Assembly: GCA_017854255.1 (NCBI GenBank)
Contig: JAFMIA010000011.1
Coordinates: forward strand, 1-63,378
Source of the DNA: Pseudomonadales bacterium
GTDB taxonomy: Bacteria > Pseudomonadota > Gammaproteobacteria > Pseudomonadales > Azotimanducaceae
DNA: 63,378 bases
Direction: 5' to 3'
Part shown: piece by piece, positions 45,255 to 54,178 of the stretch
How the letters are laid out: each line of letters starts with the position of its first letter
Numbering within the stretch: the stretch's first letter is position 1
Program-made: the position numbers and the translations under genes
The notes under the pieces: model-generated
Database searches by the model: none
What the model saw: only the letters and a program-made list of their open reading frames with translations
What the model was told of the DNA's origin: nothing

Positions 45255-46059
45255 TGCCGAGGTTCGATTCTGGCGTCGTTCGAATACGCCAACGCGATTT
45301 CAGAACGCGCCGCTGTTAACCCAAGACTATCTCCCACAGCATCTGGAGCCGCATCTTATGGAGCACGGCTTTACGGGTTGTGTTGCGATTCTGGAAACCG
45401 AACTTGCCGCCCTGTCATCCATGGAACGCGATACCCTGATGGCTTCGCGTCATATTTTAGGCCTCGTGCCGAGACTGCCAGAACAGGATGGGTTGGCATC
45501 AACACCGGAGCCGAGCGTTCTAGGCTATCACCTTCCGGCTTTTACCGGCTCAAAGCAGCAATTGAAACAGCTCGATCGGTTATGTGACCTTGGTTTACCG
45601 CTGGCGGTAGACCTCGCACGCACCCCCATTGCGCCCCTGCGCGATCTGATCGAGACAAAACCGTCCCTGCAGGTTATTTTAAATCATTCCGGTAGACCCG
45701 AAGGGGCGCCTGATCAATTTGAGGCCGCGCCTGATCCTTGGCCACCCACCCTGCAGTGGCTGCAAGATCAGCCTCAAACGGTCATCACATTATCCGGGCT
45801 GATCAATCCCAGCGACGCGGGCCATTTCGACGACTGGGACCTGCCAGAGGCGCACTTTAAGCCAAAGCTGGCCGCTCTAATGACGATTTTTGGGGAGGAT
45901 AGAATATTGTTTGGTTCAAACTGGCCCATGGGGCTCATGACCGCGAGTTTTGAGGACACCCTTGATCTGATGACCGCTTTAATCGAGGCCTTATCGCCCA
46001 CGAGCTTGGCCAAAATCATGGGCCTCAATGCAGCCCGCTGCTATGGGATTGAACCCTAG
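45244..46059 (+). CDS. Amidohydrolase-2 family protein lacking the N-terminal HxH motif
   Basis: 271-residue TIM-barrel protein of the COG3618 lactonase/amidohydrolase group. The C-terminal marks are LNHSGRP (family HxGxP) and FGSNWPMG. The N-terminal metal motif, normally IDxHxHFW, reads IDAEVRFW, so both histidines are missing. Some COG3618 members work with few or no metals, so activity is not excluded. Start 45244 lies inside the sulfatase gene (11-bp overlap), and the longer frame is not in family. Probable role: a hydrolytic step after desulfation. Confidence 0.8.
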   Translation: MRIDAEVRFWRRSNTPTRFQNAPLLTQDYLPQHLEPHLMEHGFTGCVAILETELAALSSMERDTLMASRHILGLVPRLPEQDGLASTPEPSVLGYHLPAFTGSKQQLKQLDRLCDLGLPLAVDLARTPIAPLRDLIETKPSLQVILNHSGRPEGAPDQFEAAPDPWPPTLQWLQDQPQTVITLSGLINPSDAGHFDDWDLPEAHFKPKLAALMTIFGEDRILFGSNWPMGLMTASFEDTLDLMTALIEALSPTSLAKIMGLNAARCYGIEP

Positions 46060-46060
46060 C

Positions 46061-46915
46061 ATGCGGATCGGACTACTCCACCCGGGCGCAATGGGCGCGT
46101 CTGTCGGCGCGTGTTTAACGGCCTGCGGGCATCCGGTCAGTTGGGTCAATCACAATAGAAGCCCGGCAACCCAAGCCAGAGCCGTCCGAGCCGGACTTCG
46201 GCCGTGCGCCGATCTTGCTGAGCTTACCCAAGACGCGGAGTTGATCATTAGTGTGTGTCCGCCTCATGCCGCAACCGAGGTTGCCCGGGGCATCGCCGCG
46301 ACGGGTTATCAAGGCCAATACCTAGAAGCCAACGCCATTGCACCGACGAAGCTGGCAGCGATTGACGCGCTCTTGTCCGAACACCAGATTCACTTAATCG
46401 ATGGCAGCCTCATCGGCGGACCGGTTTGGCCCAGCGAGTCCGCTGGCAGCCAGACCACACTGCACCTGTCTGGTCCAGACTCAAACACCATTGCCGCCTT
46501 GTTAGTCGGCTCACCCTTAAAAACCGCGGTCCTGTCGGATCAGCCAGGCGATGCCAGCGCCCTGAAAATGGTGTTTGCGGCGTTCAGCAAAGGCAGTGCG
46601 GCTTTAACGGCAGAGATTTTAAATGTCGCGGAACAGTATGGTGTCCGCGCACCCTTGAGCCAGGCGTTAGGTCAACAAACGATTGCACAATGGCATCGCG
46701 CACTCGCCAGCACTGCGTCTAAAGCTTGGCGGTTCGAAGGCGAGATGCAGGAGATTGCCGAAACCTTCTCGGCGGTCGGCGCAGAACCTGGCTTTCATCA
46801 AGCCGCAGCGGCGGTCTATCAAAAGCTCAGCGCCCACAAAGACTGGACAACGAAACCTGAACTGAGCAGTCTCTTGGCCTCATTGGCCGGCGGCAAATCA
46901 CAGAAACCGAACTAG
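46061..46915 (+). CDS. NAD(P)-dependent beta-hydroxyacid dehydrogenase-like protein (DUF1932)
   Basis: 284 residues. The N-terminal Rossmann fold begins MRIGLLHPGAMGASVG. The C-terminal helical domain matches DUF1932 of 6-phosphogluconate/hydroxyisobutyrate dehydrogenase relatives (SALKMVFAAFSKGSAALTAEI, catalytic Lys position in LKM). The substrate is unknown; an alcohol produced by desulfation or lactone opening is a reasonable guess. It starts one base after the amidohydrolase stop. Confidence 0.84.
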   Translation: MRIGLLHPGAMGASVGACLTACGHPVSWVNHNRSPATQARAVRAGLRPCADLAELTQDAELIISVCPPHAATEVARGIAATGYQGQYLEANAIAPTKLAAIDALLSEHQIHLIDGSLIGGPVWPSESAGSQTTLHLSGPDSNTIAALLVGSPLKTAVLSDQPGDASALKMVFAAFSKGSAALTAEILNVAEQYGVRAPLSQALGQQTIAQWHRALASTASKAWRFEGEMQEIAETFSAVGAEPGFHQAAAAVYQKLSAHKDWTTKPELSSLLASLAGGKSQKPN

Positions 46916-46925
46916 GCGCCCGATC

Positions 46926-47873
46926 ATGACCATTCAACTCGGCTTTCATATTGGCCAACAAAATATTGCCCTTTCGGACCTGCGCGCACTTTGGCGGCGG
47001 CTTGATCAAAATGGCGCAGATTGGATCTCTCTGTGGGATCATTTTTATGAGGCGCCGCCCGCCGGCGGCACCCAAGATCACTTCGAAGCCGTCAGTTTGC
47101 TGGGCGCACTCGCGGCCGATACCCAAAACGCGCGCATCGGGTGCCTGGTGTTTTATGTGGGTTATCGCAACCCGGCCCTGCTCGCCAAAGTCGCTTCCTC
47201 GATCGATCATATCGCCAATGGCCGCTTCGAACTCGGGTTGGGCGCCGGCTGGCATGCCCAAGAGGCTGCCGCCTACGGTTTTGATTTCCCCTCTATTGGC
47301 ACCCGACTGGATATGCTCGATGAGGCCGCAGAAATTATCTCGAGTCTCCTAACCCAGCCTAGGACAACCTTTCACGGCACCCATTTTTCAGTGGAGAATG
47401 CGAGCAATCTACCTCGGCCACTCAACCCCAAACTGCCGATTTGGATCGGCGGCCTTGGCCCCAAGAAGACCCTGCGCATTGTCGCGCAGCGGGCATCCGG
47501 CTGGAATGCAGCCTACGTCAGCCCAGAGCAGTTCGGGCAACTCAACCAAACGCTAAACCAGTGGTGCGAGCGCCTGGGCCGGGACCCAACGGAGATTGAG
47601 CGCAGTGTTAATTTGAGTTTTCATTTGGGATTAACGCCGGCCGACCTTGAAGCCGAACACGCCCGTATTGATTCGGACTGGGGGCCGCAAGCAGCACGCA
47701 TTCGCGCGGGCTCTTTGGTTTGCACCCCAAGCCAAGCCATTGACAAAATCTTGGCTTATCATCAGCAAGGGGCGAGTCTAATCAACATCGCGCTGCGTGC
47801 ACCCTGGCGGGAGGATGCTCTAGCCTGCTATCTCAATGAGGTGATGCCAGCGGTCAGAGCGGCGGTGGGTTAG
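46926..47873 (+). CDS. LLM-class flavin-dependent oxidoreductase
   Basis: 315-residue luciferase-like TIM barrel. Family marks: MTIQLGFHIGQQN, LWDHFYE, HIANGRFELGLGAGWHAQE and LPIWIGGLGPKKTLRIVAQ. Members use FMN or F420 for oxygenation or hydride transfer. It is the last gene of the sulfatase operon; an Ssu-like monooxygenase role on a sulfur or carbon substrate is possible but not shown. The 3' end overlaps the convergent reductase by 4 bp. Confidence 0.85.
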   Translation: MTIQLGFHIGQQNIALSDLRALWRRLDQNGADWISLWDHFYEAPPAGGTQDHFEAVSLLGALAADTQNARIGCLVFYVGYRNPALLAKVASSIDHIANGRFELGLGAGWHAQEAAAYGFDFPSIGTRLDMLDEAAEIISSLLTQPRTTFHGTHFSVENASNLPRPLNPKLPIWIGGLGPKKTLRIVAQRASGWNAAYVSPEQFGQLNQTLNQWCERLGRDPTEIERSVNLSFHLGLTPADLEAEHARIDSDWGPQAARIRAGSLVCTPSQAIDKILAYHQQGASLINIALRAPWREDALACYLNEVMPAVRAAVG

Positions 47874-49264
47874 GCGCGTGCAACCTCGAGCATGTCCGCA
47901 ACCCGCGTAAACTTCACCCTCGGCCGGTCGCTTGCCACGCCCTTTGCCACTTCCGCTTCGTCTATTTTTTTCCAGTCCGCAAAGCTGACAAAATCCGGCT
48001 GGCGGCTCTGAATCAATTTCAATGCGGCCTCGGCAGACGGCGCGCTCGGCTCAAACATCCGGTTCACTTGCAGATCTTGCATCATCAACCCAACGGTTTC
48101 TTGCGCGCAGGTTTTATTGGTGCCGATCACCCCGCTGGGACCGCGCTTGATCCAACCCGCAGTGTAGAGGCCAACCACTTGATCGCCTGCAGCATCAACG
48201 GCTCGGCCGCCTTCATTTAAAATCGTGCCCCAACTTTCGTTGAAGGGTACATCCGGCAACGGCTGCCCGCGATATCCCACTGAGCGAAACACAAGGCCTG
48301 CTGGAATGACTTCTTCGCGTTCCGTTGCAACAGCTTTTAATTGGCCACGATCATCCAATACCAAATCGTTCTGTATCAGCTTAACCGCACCCACTCGGCC
48401 ATCAGCTTCAACCAGTTCGGTCGGTGAGACGCAGAACCGCATATGCAACTGTCTCGGCTTGCCGGCATTCTCACGCGCGGCATAGGCCGTGATCGTCTCA
48501 ACATTTTTAATCGCATTCTTATCGTTACTGTCATCCAGTAGCTTTTGAGAATTGGCGTCGACCACTGCCTCGCTGGCTAAGATGTTGACATCGGCTTCCG
48601 CGAATTCGCCCATCTCTTTAATTTCAGGTGGTGTGAAGGCGGCTTGAGCCGGCCCCCTTCTTCCTAGAATATAAACGTTCTTCACCTTGCTTTTGCTCAA
48701 CGCCGCAAGGGCGTGATCGGCAATATCCGTGACTTTGAGTTCATCAACGGTTTTACACAGGATTCGCGCGACATCCATCGCAACATTACCAATCCCCACC
48801 ACAACCACGTTCTCTTGGGACAGATCAAAGTCTCGGTCGGCAAAATCGGGGTGCCCGTTATACCAGGCAACAAACTCGGTGGCAGAGTGACTCCCAAGAA
48901 GGTCCTCGCCAGCCACCCCCAAATTCCGATCAAAAGGGCTGCCTGTTGTGAACATCACTTGATGGTAATGTTCTTTTAAGTCGTCTAAATGCAGGTGGGT
49001 ACCGTATTCCACATTCCCGAAAAACCGGAATCCGGGTGCAACCGCGCTCTTTTCATAGGCGCGGGTTACGGACTTATCCTTTTGATGATCCGGCGCAACC
49101 CCGGCTCGAACCAAGCCGTAAGGCGTCGGCAATCGATCAAACATATCCACTTCAACGACGAGGTCGGTTTGCTTGAGTAGATTACTGACCGTATAAAACC
49201 CAGATGGGCCGGATCCGATCACAGCCACGCGTAATGGGTTCGACTCTGTTCCAACAGCTGACAT
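47870..49264 (-). CDS. Ferredoxin/adrenodoxin-type NADP+ reductase
   Basis: 464-residue FAD enzyme of the adrenodoxin reductase (FprA) family. FAD loop VAVIGSGPSGFYTVSNLL, then RLPTPYGLVRAGVAPDHQ and the NAD(P) loop VVVGIGNVAMDVARIL. The C-terminal GWIKRGPSGVIGTNK is diagnostic. It would feed electrons from NADPH to a ferredoxin, for example for a P450 or oxygenase, but no ferredoxin is adjacent. Start 49264 (MSAVGTESNPLRVAV) is chosen over a longer cysteine-rich frame. Confidence 0.9.
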   Translation of the reverse strand: MSAVGTESNPLRVAVIGSGPSGFYTVSNLLKQTDLVVEVDMFDRLPTPYGLVRAGVAPDHQKDKSVTRAYEKSAVAPGFRFFGNVEYGTHLHLDDLKEHYHQVMFTTGSPFDRNLGVAGEDLLGSHSATEFVAWYNGHPDFADRDFDLSQENVVVVGIGNVAMDVARILCKTVDELKVTDIADHALAALSKSKVKNVYILGRRGPAQAAFTPPEIKEMGEFAEADVNILASEAVVDANSQKLLDDSNDKNAIKNVETITAYAARENAGKPRQLHMRFCVSPTELVEADGRVGAVKLIQNDLVLDDRGQLKAVATEREEVIPAGLVFRSVGYRGQPLPDVPFNESWGTILNEGGRAVDAAGDQVVGLYTAGWIKRGPSGVIGTNKTCAQETVGLMMQDLQVNRMFEPSAPSAEAALKLIQSRQPDFVSFADWKKIDEAEVAKGVASDRPRVKFTRVADMLEVARA

Positions 49265-49404
49265 AGTAGTATCCAATTGCCTATTGATTCGAGGCAAAAG
49301 ATAGCAGAATAAAACGCTTTGGCACAGTAAACGACTGCGTAAACATTGGCCGGACGCGCAACAGCGCTTAAACTCATCCCCTGCTGAATAAAGGAATCCG
49401 CATC

Positions 49405-51477
49405 TTGAGTCACATTTCAAAATTTGCCCTCAGCATCCTCTTCGTCCTGATCCTACTGGCCGGGGCAGGCTATGTCGGGGTTCGCATGTTGCTAGCAGAC
49501 CCAGATCAATATCGCGAGGCCCTTGCCGAACAAATGGCTGCCAAAACAGGCTACGCGATCGAATTTGAAACCCTTGAATGGCAGCTGTGGCCGGATGTTG
49601 CGATTCGTCTGGATGGCATTTTAGTTTCAGCATTAACGGGCAGCAAACCCCTTGCCGTCATCGATACCCTCGCCATTGACGTGAAACTGATGCCCCTCTT
49701 GCGCTCGGGCGAATTGACCATCGACGCCGTGACATTGGGCGCTGTAAAGCTCCATCTCTTCGTGGATGCCAATGGCCAGACGAACTATGCTGCCGACCAT
49801 GCGGCCCAAACCCCTAAAACAGCGCTGACAACCGACGCCGCAACCGCCCCGACGAGCGACCTCGCGTTATCATCCTTTACGGTTGAATCGATCGACATTG
49901 AGTACATCGACGCGAAAATTGCCGGTGAGATCACGGCATCTTTGAATCAGGTATCGGGCACTTATGCCAACGCGCGCCTCAGCCTGGTGCTCGAAAACGA
50001 ACTGGCCTATGCAGATACCGACCTTGGCATTGCCTTTAACGGCATATCCGATGGCACCGTCCTTTATGACCTCGAAACCCAACAGGTCATGCTTAAGGGC
50101 TTTTCCCTTGAGGGCGATTTATTAACGCCCCTTCAAGACGCGAGCGCATTTGCCTGCGAACTCTCCGGTGTTTATCAGGTTGAAACCGATACCTTCGTTT
50201 TTGAGCAAATGCGCATTGACCATCTTGGGCTCACAACCGCATTCACCGGCGAGATGTCTGCGATCACGCAGCCAGAAATCAGGCTCGCGCTCAAAATCAG
50301 CAGCACCTTAACCAATGCCGATGTTTTTAACACGGCTTTTGCCGGTCAACTCTCGCCCCTGGCGCCGATTACCGAGCTCACGTTTGCTGCGATGGCGCAG
50401 GGCACGGACGTCGCGCCTGAGCTATCGAGCATTTCAGGCCGATTCAACGGTGGTGACTTTAAGGGCGAGGCAATGATCGACCTCGCGGCCCCAGCAATTG
50501 ACCTGACCCTCAGCCTGAGTCGCTTAGAAATAGACCCCGGCGAATCCGTTGTCGGGGCCGACGCCGCGCCGTCATCCCCCTCGGCCGCGCTTGACCCCGA
50601 TACCTTGATCTTACCGATCGACGCTTTAAAGGGCGCGCGAGCGCAGATCGATCTTCGGATCAAATCGCTTCAAGCCGCGCAATGGGATCTCTCGGAGGTG
50701 CACCTGCGTCTAAGCAATGCGCAATCAAAATTAACCACCCGCCTAACCGGTCAACTGGCCTCCGGCGGTATCCAGCTTGAAATGGTCTCTGATTACGAAC
50801 AACAGGCGTTTACGACGCTTGTTGCCAACCTCACGCAAATCGATCTCAATCAACTCATCCCAGAACAAACCTTAGGGAAACTAAGCGCGGCTTCCTCGCT
50901 CTCTTTCGAGGGGGCGAGCCTTGCCGCGCTTTCGAAGACGTTAAAGGGGGCAAGCCAATTTTCCATCAAGGAGGCCCTGGTCGATATCCGGACACTCAAG
51001 CAGGGCTTGGGATGGTTGGATCAAATGACACAACAGCCATCGGGTGCTGCCGATTGGCCGGATGATCTGGTGATTGACACGTTAAGCGGCGCCCATGCCT
51101 TTCACGCAGGCCTACCGAGCGCGCAAGTCGCGACCTTAAATTACGAGAACCTGACCGTTGGCGCGAGCGGCGGCTTTGACCTGTTTGAGTCCAATTTTGA
51201 CTACGACGTGACACTGCGCTTGGCCGAGTCGACCAATGGTCCGCTATCGGTAAAGGGCCCACTAACCGGCGTCGCTTGGCCCGCCAACTGTCAGGGCGCA
51301 TTAAAGACGCTGTCACCGGCCGATTGCCGCATCGATCGGGATAAAGCGCAAGACCTGCTCTCTGAGATTGCGCGCAAGGCATTAAAAGATAAGGCCAAGC
51401 AGCGAATCAACCAAACAATCGAGGACAAGGCCCCGGAGGCCTTAAAAGATCTTTTGAAAGGCCTCTTGGGATCATGA
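49405..51477 (+). CDS. asmA: AsmA-family protein
   Basis: 690 residues with a TTG start and AAGGA upstream. An N-terminal signal anchor (about 7-27) is followed by the AsmA domain (LEWQLWPDVAIRLDGI) and long beta-rich repeats, with the AsmA C-terminal region (about 560-650). AsmA/TamB relatives bridge the inner and outer membrane and help lipid and outer-membrane homeostasis. It overlaps mutY by 4 bp, as in the pseudomonad asmA-mutY-yggX operon. Confidence 0.9.
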   Translation: MSHISKFALSILFVLILLAGAGYVGVRMLLADPDQYREALAEQMAAKTGYAIEFETLEWQLWPDVAIRLDGILVSALTGSKPLAVIDTLAIDVKLMPLLRSGELTIDAVTLGAVKLHLFVDANGQTNYAADHAAQTPKTALTTDAATAPTSDLALSSFTVESIDIEYIDAKIAGEITASLNQVSGTYANARLSLVLENELAYADTDLGIAFNGISDGTVLYDLETQQVMLKGFSLEGDLLTPLQDASAFACELSGVYQVETDTFVFEQMRIDHLGLTTAFTGEMSAITQPEIRLALKISSTLTNADVFNTAFAGQLSPLAPITELTFAAMAQGTDVAPELSSISGRFNGGDFKGEAMIDLAAPAIDLTLSLSRLEIDPGESVVGADAAPSSPSAALDPDTLILPIDALKGARAQIDLRIKSLQAAQWDLSEVHLRLSNAQSKLTTRLTGQLASGGIQLEMVSDYEQQAFTTLVANLTQIDLNQLIPEQTLGKLSAASSLSFEGASLAALSKTLKGASQFSIKEALVDIRTLKQGLGWLDQMTQQPSGAADWPDDLVIDTLSGAHAFHAGLPSAQVATLNYENLTVGASGGFDLFESNFDYDVTLRLAESTNGPLSVKGPLTGVAWPANCQGALKTLSPADCRIDRDKAQDLLSEIARKALKDKAKQRINQTIEDKAPEALKDLLKGLLGS

Positions 51478-52502
51478 AGCAAGCGTTCGCCGATAAGGTC
51501 CTGACGTGGTTCGATGTTTTTGGCCGCCATGACCTGCCCTGGCAAAAGTCGCTGACCCCCTATCCAGTCTGGATTTCTGAAATCATGCTGCAGCAGACCC
51601 AAGTGCAAACGGTCATCCCCTATTTCAATCGATTTATAGCACGCTTCCCCAGTGTTAAGGCCTTAGCCCAAGCCGACTTAGATGAGGTTCTGAGTCTATG
51701 GACGGGTCTGGGTTACTATGCACGCGCCAGAAACCTACATAAAACAGCCCGGATCATTTCAGAATTACACCAGGGCGAATTTCCTAGATCGCAACAAGAC
51801 CTCTTGCAATTGCCTGGCATCGGCCGATCAACCGCCGGCGCCATTAGCGCGATCTGCTTTAACGAGCGGGTTGCGATCCTAGACGGCAATGTTAAACGGG
51901 TCATCAGCCGCGTCTTTGCCATCGGCGGCTGGCCAGGTCACCGCGAGACCGCTGAGCAGTTGTGGGCTCAGTCCGAGGCCGTGCTCCCTTATGAACGCCT
52001 CAACGCTTATACCCAAGCGATGATGGACCTGGGCGCGACAGTCTGCGTCGGCAAAGCGCCCCGGTGCGACATCTGCCCGGTCACGGACACGTGCTTAGCC
52101 CTTGACCGCCAAGAAATACCCGACTATCCGGGCAAGAAACCCAAAGTCAGCAAACCCACCCGCCGCACCATCATGCTGGTGGTTAAAACCCGGGCAGGTG
52201 AGATCAGGCTCGCGCAGCGCCCGCCCGAAGGCATCTGGGGCGGCCTTTACAGCTTTCCCGAACTCAGCCAGCAAGAACTCGAGGCGCTGACGCCAAAACT
52301 GCCTAATCCGCCTCGCGCGCTCGACACCTTAAAACACAGCTTCACCCACTTTCATCTGATGATCGAGCCGATGTTGGTTGAGATCGACGCCATTGCGGAT
52401 ATTCCTAGAATAGATCACGAGGCCTGGCTTTCCGAAGATAATAGCCAAGCCTTCGGTCTCTGCAGGCCCGCTCAAAAAATCATTCAGTCCCTTTTGGGAT
52501 GA
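51474..52502 (+). CDS. mutY: Adenine DNA glycosylase MutY
   Basis: 342-residue repair enzyme removing adenine opposite 8-oxoguanine. The catalytic Glu is in SEIMLQQTQV, the helix-hairpin-helix is LPGIGRSTAGAI, and the catalytic Asp lies in VAILDGNVKRV. The [4Fe-4S] cysteines form C-x6-C-x2-C-x5-C (CVGKAPRCDICPVTDTC). The C-terminal NUDIX-like domain reads 8-oxoG (RPPEGIWGGLYSFPE). Confidence 0.96.
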   Translation: MKQAFADKVLTWFDVFGRHDLPWQKSLTPYPVWISEIMLQQTQVQTVIPYFNRFIARFPSVKALAQADLDEVLSLWTGLGYYARARNLHKTARIISELHQGEFPRSQQDLLQLPGIGRSTAGAISAICFNERVAILDGNVKRVISRVFAIGGWPGHRETAEQLWAQSEAVLPYERLNAYTQAMMDLGATVCVGKAPRCDICPVTDTCLALDRQEIPDYPGKKPKVSKPTRRTIMLVVKTRAGEIRLAQRPPEGIWGGLYSFPELSQQELEALTPKLPNPPRALDTLKHSFTHFHLMIEPMLVEIDAIADIPRIDHEAWLSEDNSQAFGLCRPAQKIIQSLLG

Positions 52503-52591
52503 ACCGGTACCGACACATCTGCACGCGCGCGATTGCGCCGTGCGCTTTACCCCAGGCCCATGCCATACTTTAGCCCGATAAAGGATTCCTT

Positions 52592-52873
52592 ATGACGACC
52601 ACGGTATTTTGCAAACTCCTTCAAAAAGACTTACCCAAATTGGCCGCGCCACCATTTCCTGGCGAGAAGGGTAGCGAGATCTTCGAGCACTTTTCCGAGG
52701 AAGCGTGGCAGCAATGGCAGGCGCGTCAAACCATGCTGATTAATGAAAAGCACCTCAACATGATGGATAAAACGCATCGCCGCTATTTAACAGAGCAGCG
52801 AGATCGGTTTCTAAACGGCGAGGCTGCAGACGAGGCCGACGGCTTTGTGGCAGTCGAACCCAATCAGCCTTAA
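52592..52873 (+). CDS. yggX: Probable Fe(2+)-trafficking protein YggX
   Basis: 93-residue protein of the YggX family, implicated in iron handling and protection of Fe-S clusters from oxidation. Diagnostic stretches are VFCKLLQKDLPKLAAPPFPG with its single conserved Cys, and KHLNMMDKTHRRYLTEQ. It follows mutY, whose Fe-S cluster it is reported to protect. The 3' end overlaps the convergent SDR gene by 4 bp. Confidence 0.94.
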   Translation: MTTTVFCKLLQKDLPKLAAPPFPGEKGSEIFEHFSEEAWQQWQARQTMLINEKHLNMMDKTHRRYLTEQRDRFLNGEAADEADGFVAVEPNQP

Positions 52874-53691
52874 ATCACATAACGGTCATTGGCCGCTCGA
52901 ACCGTAATGTCGCTAATGACAACCCCCCAGGGCTGATCTATGGCATGTAGGATTTCGCGCACCAGCCATGCCGGGTCGAGCGCCGCATAAGATATGCTTT
53001 CGCTAGAGCCCAGTTCTTGATCGCCCGTTCCCGCGGCGAGGCTGCCCATTGTCGCCATATAGCTGTCGAATTCTGCGCCGAGAATCCCGCGAATCGCCTC
53101 AGGATTCACGACCCCCTGACCCAAACCGGTACCCGGCACGCCAGTGGGTCGCACCACGGTCACTTTAATTTTACCCTGTGACTCAAGCCGCAACGATTCT
53201 GACAACATGTTTACCGCCGCTTTGGTCGCGCCATAAACCGCACTGCCCGCAACGGCGCTGTTGCCATAAATCGACGACAGGTTCACCACATGACCTCGGC
53301 CTTGATCCATCATCAGGTCGTGAACCGCAATAATCCCGTTCAATACCCCTTTAATATTAACGTCAATACAGCGATCCCAAGCAGGCCCGGCTGCCTCATG
53401 GTCTCGATAAAAGGCCAGCGGCATTATGCCGGCGTTGTTCACCATAATATCGACCTTGCCAAATTTCTGAACCGCCGCAGCGGTCGCGGCCTTTAGGTCG
53501 GCTAGGCGAGTCACATCTGCCGCAATCGACAGGCACCGCGCAGAGGTTGGCAACGCCTTTTGCAGCGCTGCCTCATCCAGATCCAGCGCCACAACCAACG
53601 CGCCTCGATCCAAGCAGCCGTTTGCCAGGAGCGAGCCAAACCCACCACTGGCGCCAGTAATCATCACAACCCGATCTTCTAAATAACTCAT
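52870..53691 (-). CDS. Short-chain dehydrogenase/reductase (SDR)
   Basis: 273-residue classical SDR. Cofactor loop GASGGFGSLL, NNAG motif MVNNAGIMPL, catalytic Ser in LSSIYGNSAVAG and YGATK for Tyr/Lys. The acidic residue after the second strand (ALDLDEAAL) favours NAD(H). Substrate unknown. Three in-frame ATGs are close together (53706, 53700, 53691); MSYLEDRVVMITG at 53691 fits the family best, but no start has a strong ribosome site. Confidence 0.87.
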   Translation of the reverse strand: MSYLEDRVVMITGASGGFGSLLANGCLDRGALVVALDLDEAALQKALPTSARCLSIAADVTRLADLKAATAAAVQKFGKVDIMVNNAGIMPLAFYRDHEAAGPAWDRCIDVNIKGVLNGIIAVHDLMMDQGRGHVVNLSSIYGNSAVAGSAVYGATKAAVNMLSESLRLESQGKIKVTVVRPTGVPGTGLGQGVVNPEAIRGILGAEFDSYMATMGSLAAGTGDQELGSSESISYAALDPAWLVREILHAIDQPWGVVISDITVRAANDRYVI

Positions 53692-53787
53692 GCTCTGCAT
53701 CCTCATCGTGACCTATCTTTAAACCCTAGTATACGCGCTCAACGGTGACTATTTCTGAAACCACGACCGGCTGCAAAGGGCCTTTAT

Positions 53788-53926
53788 CGGCTCTGGCTTT
53801 TATAACCGCTCAAGCTTTTAAGAAAACCGCTCAAGTTTTTATAAAAGCCGCTCAGGCTCTATTAAAAGCCGCTCAGGCTGTTCCAACTCGCTCAAGCTGT
53901 TTTATCCGCTCAAGCTGTCCTTAAAA
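53788..53926. repeat. Degenerate 21-bp tandem repeat (about seven copies)
   Basis: Copies start at 53788, 53806, 53827, 53848, 53869, 53888 and 53906, with a 21-bp spacing in the middle and 18-19 bp at the ends. The shared core is CCGCTCARGCT followed by an AT-rich spacer such as TTTTATAAAAG. Some copies can form a tiny hairpin (AGCC-GCTCA-GGCT). It lies between the 5' end of the SDR gene and the 3' end of the amidohydrolase fusion, and is not coding (stops in all frames). Confidence 0.8.
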
Positions 53927-54178
53927 ATTTCTTAACCCATCGCCCGAAAACCCCTCGCCGCGGCTCGAAGAGACATGCGCGGCGCGGCGATTATCAAGAT
54001 CTTATTCTGACTCAACTCAAACGATCTGCCCGTTGAAGTGGACAGCCCTTTTAATGGTGGCATCACATTGCAGCGCCCGGCGGGCGGCCACAACCTTGCG
54101 CCCCAGCTCGACAATCGATCAAGGCTTTGGGAAGCCGGTCACAAAAACGACAAGCCCAAAAGTAACCGAGTGCGCCCG
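53927..54178. other. Non-coding interval between the repeat and the amidohydrolase fusion
   Basis: With the repeat this makes 487 bp without a gene. Short open frames exist on both strands (for example 53932-54114 minus and 54038-54256 plus), but none has a ribosome site or a recognisable protein. GCGCGGCGCGGCG at 53975 onwards is a short GC-rich stretch. Nothing else supported. Confidence 0.5.
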
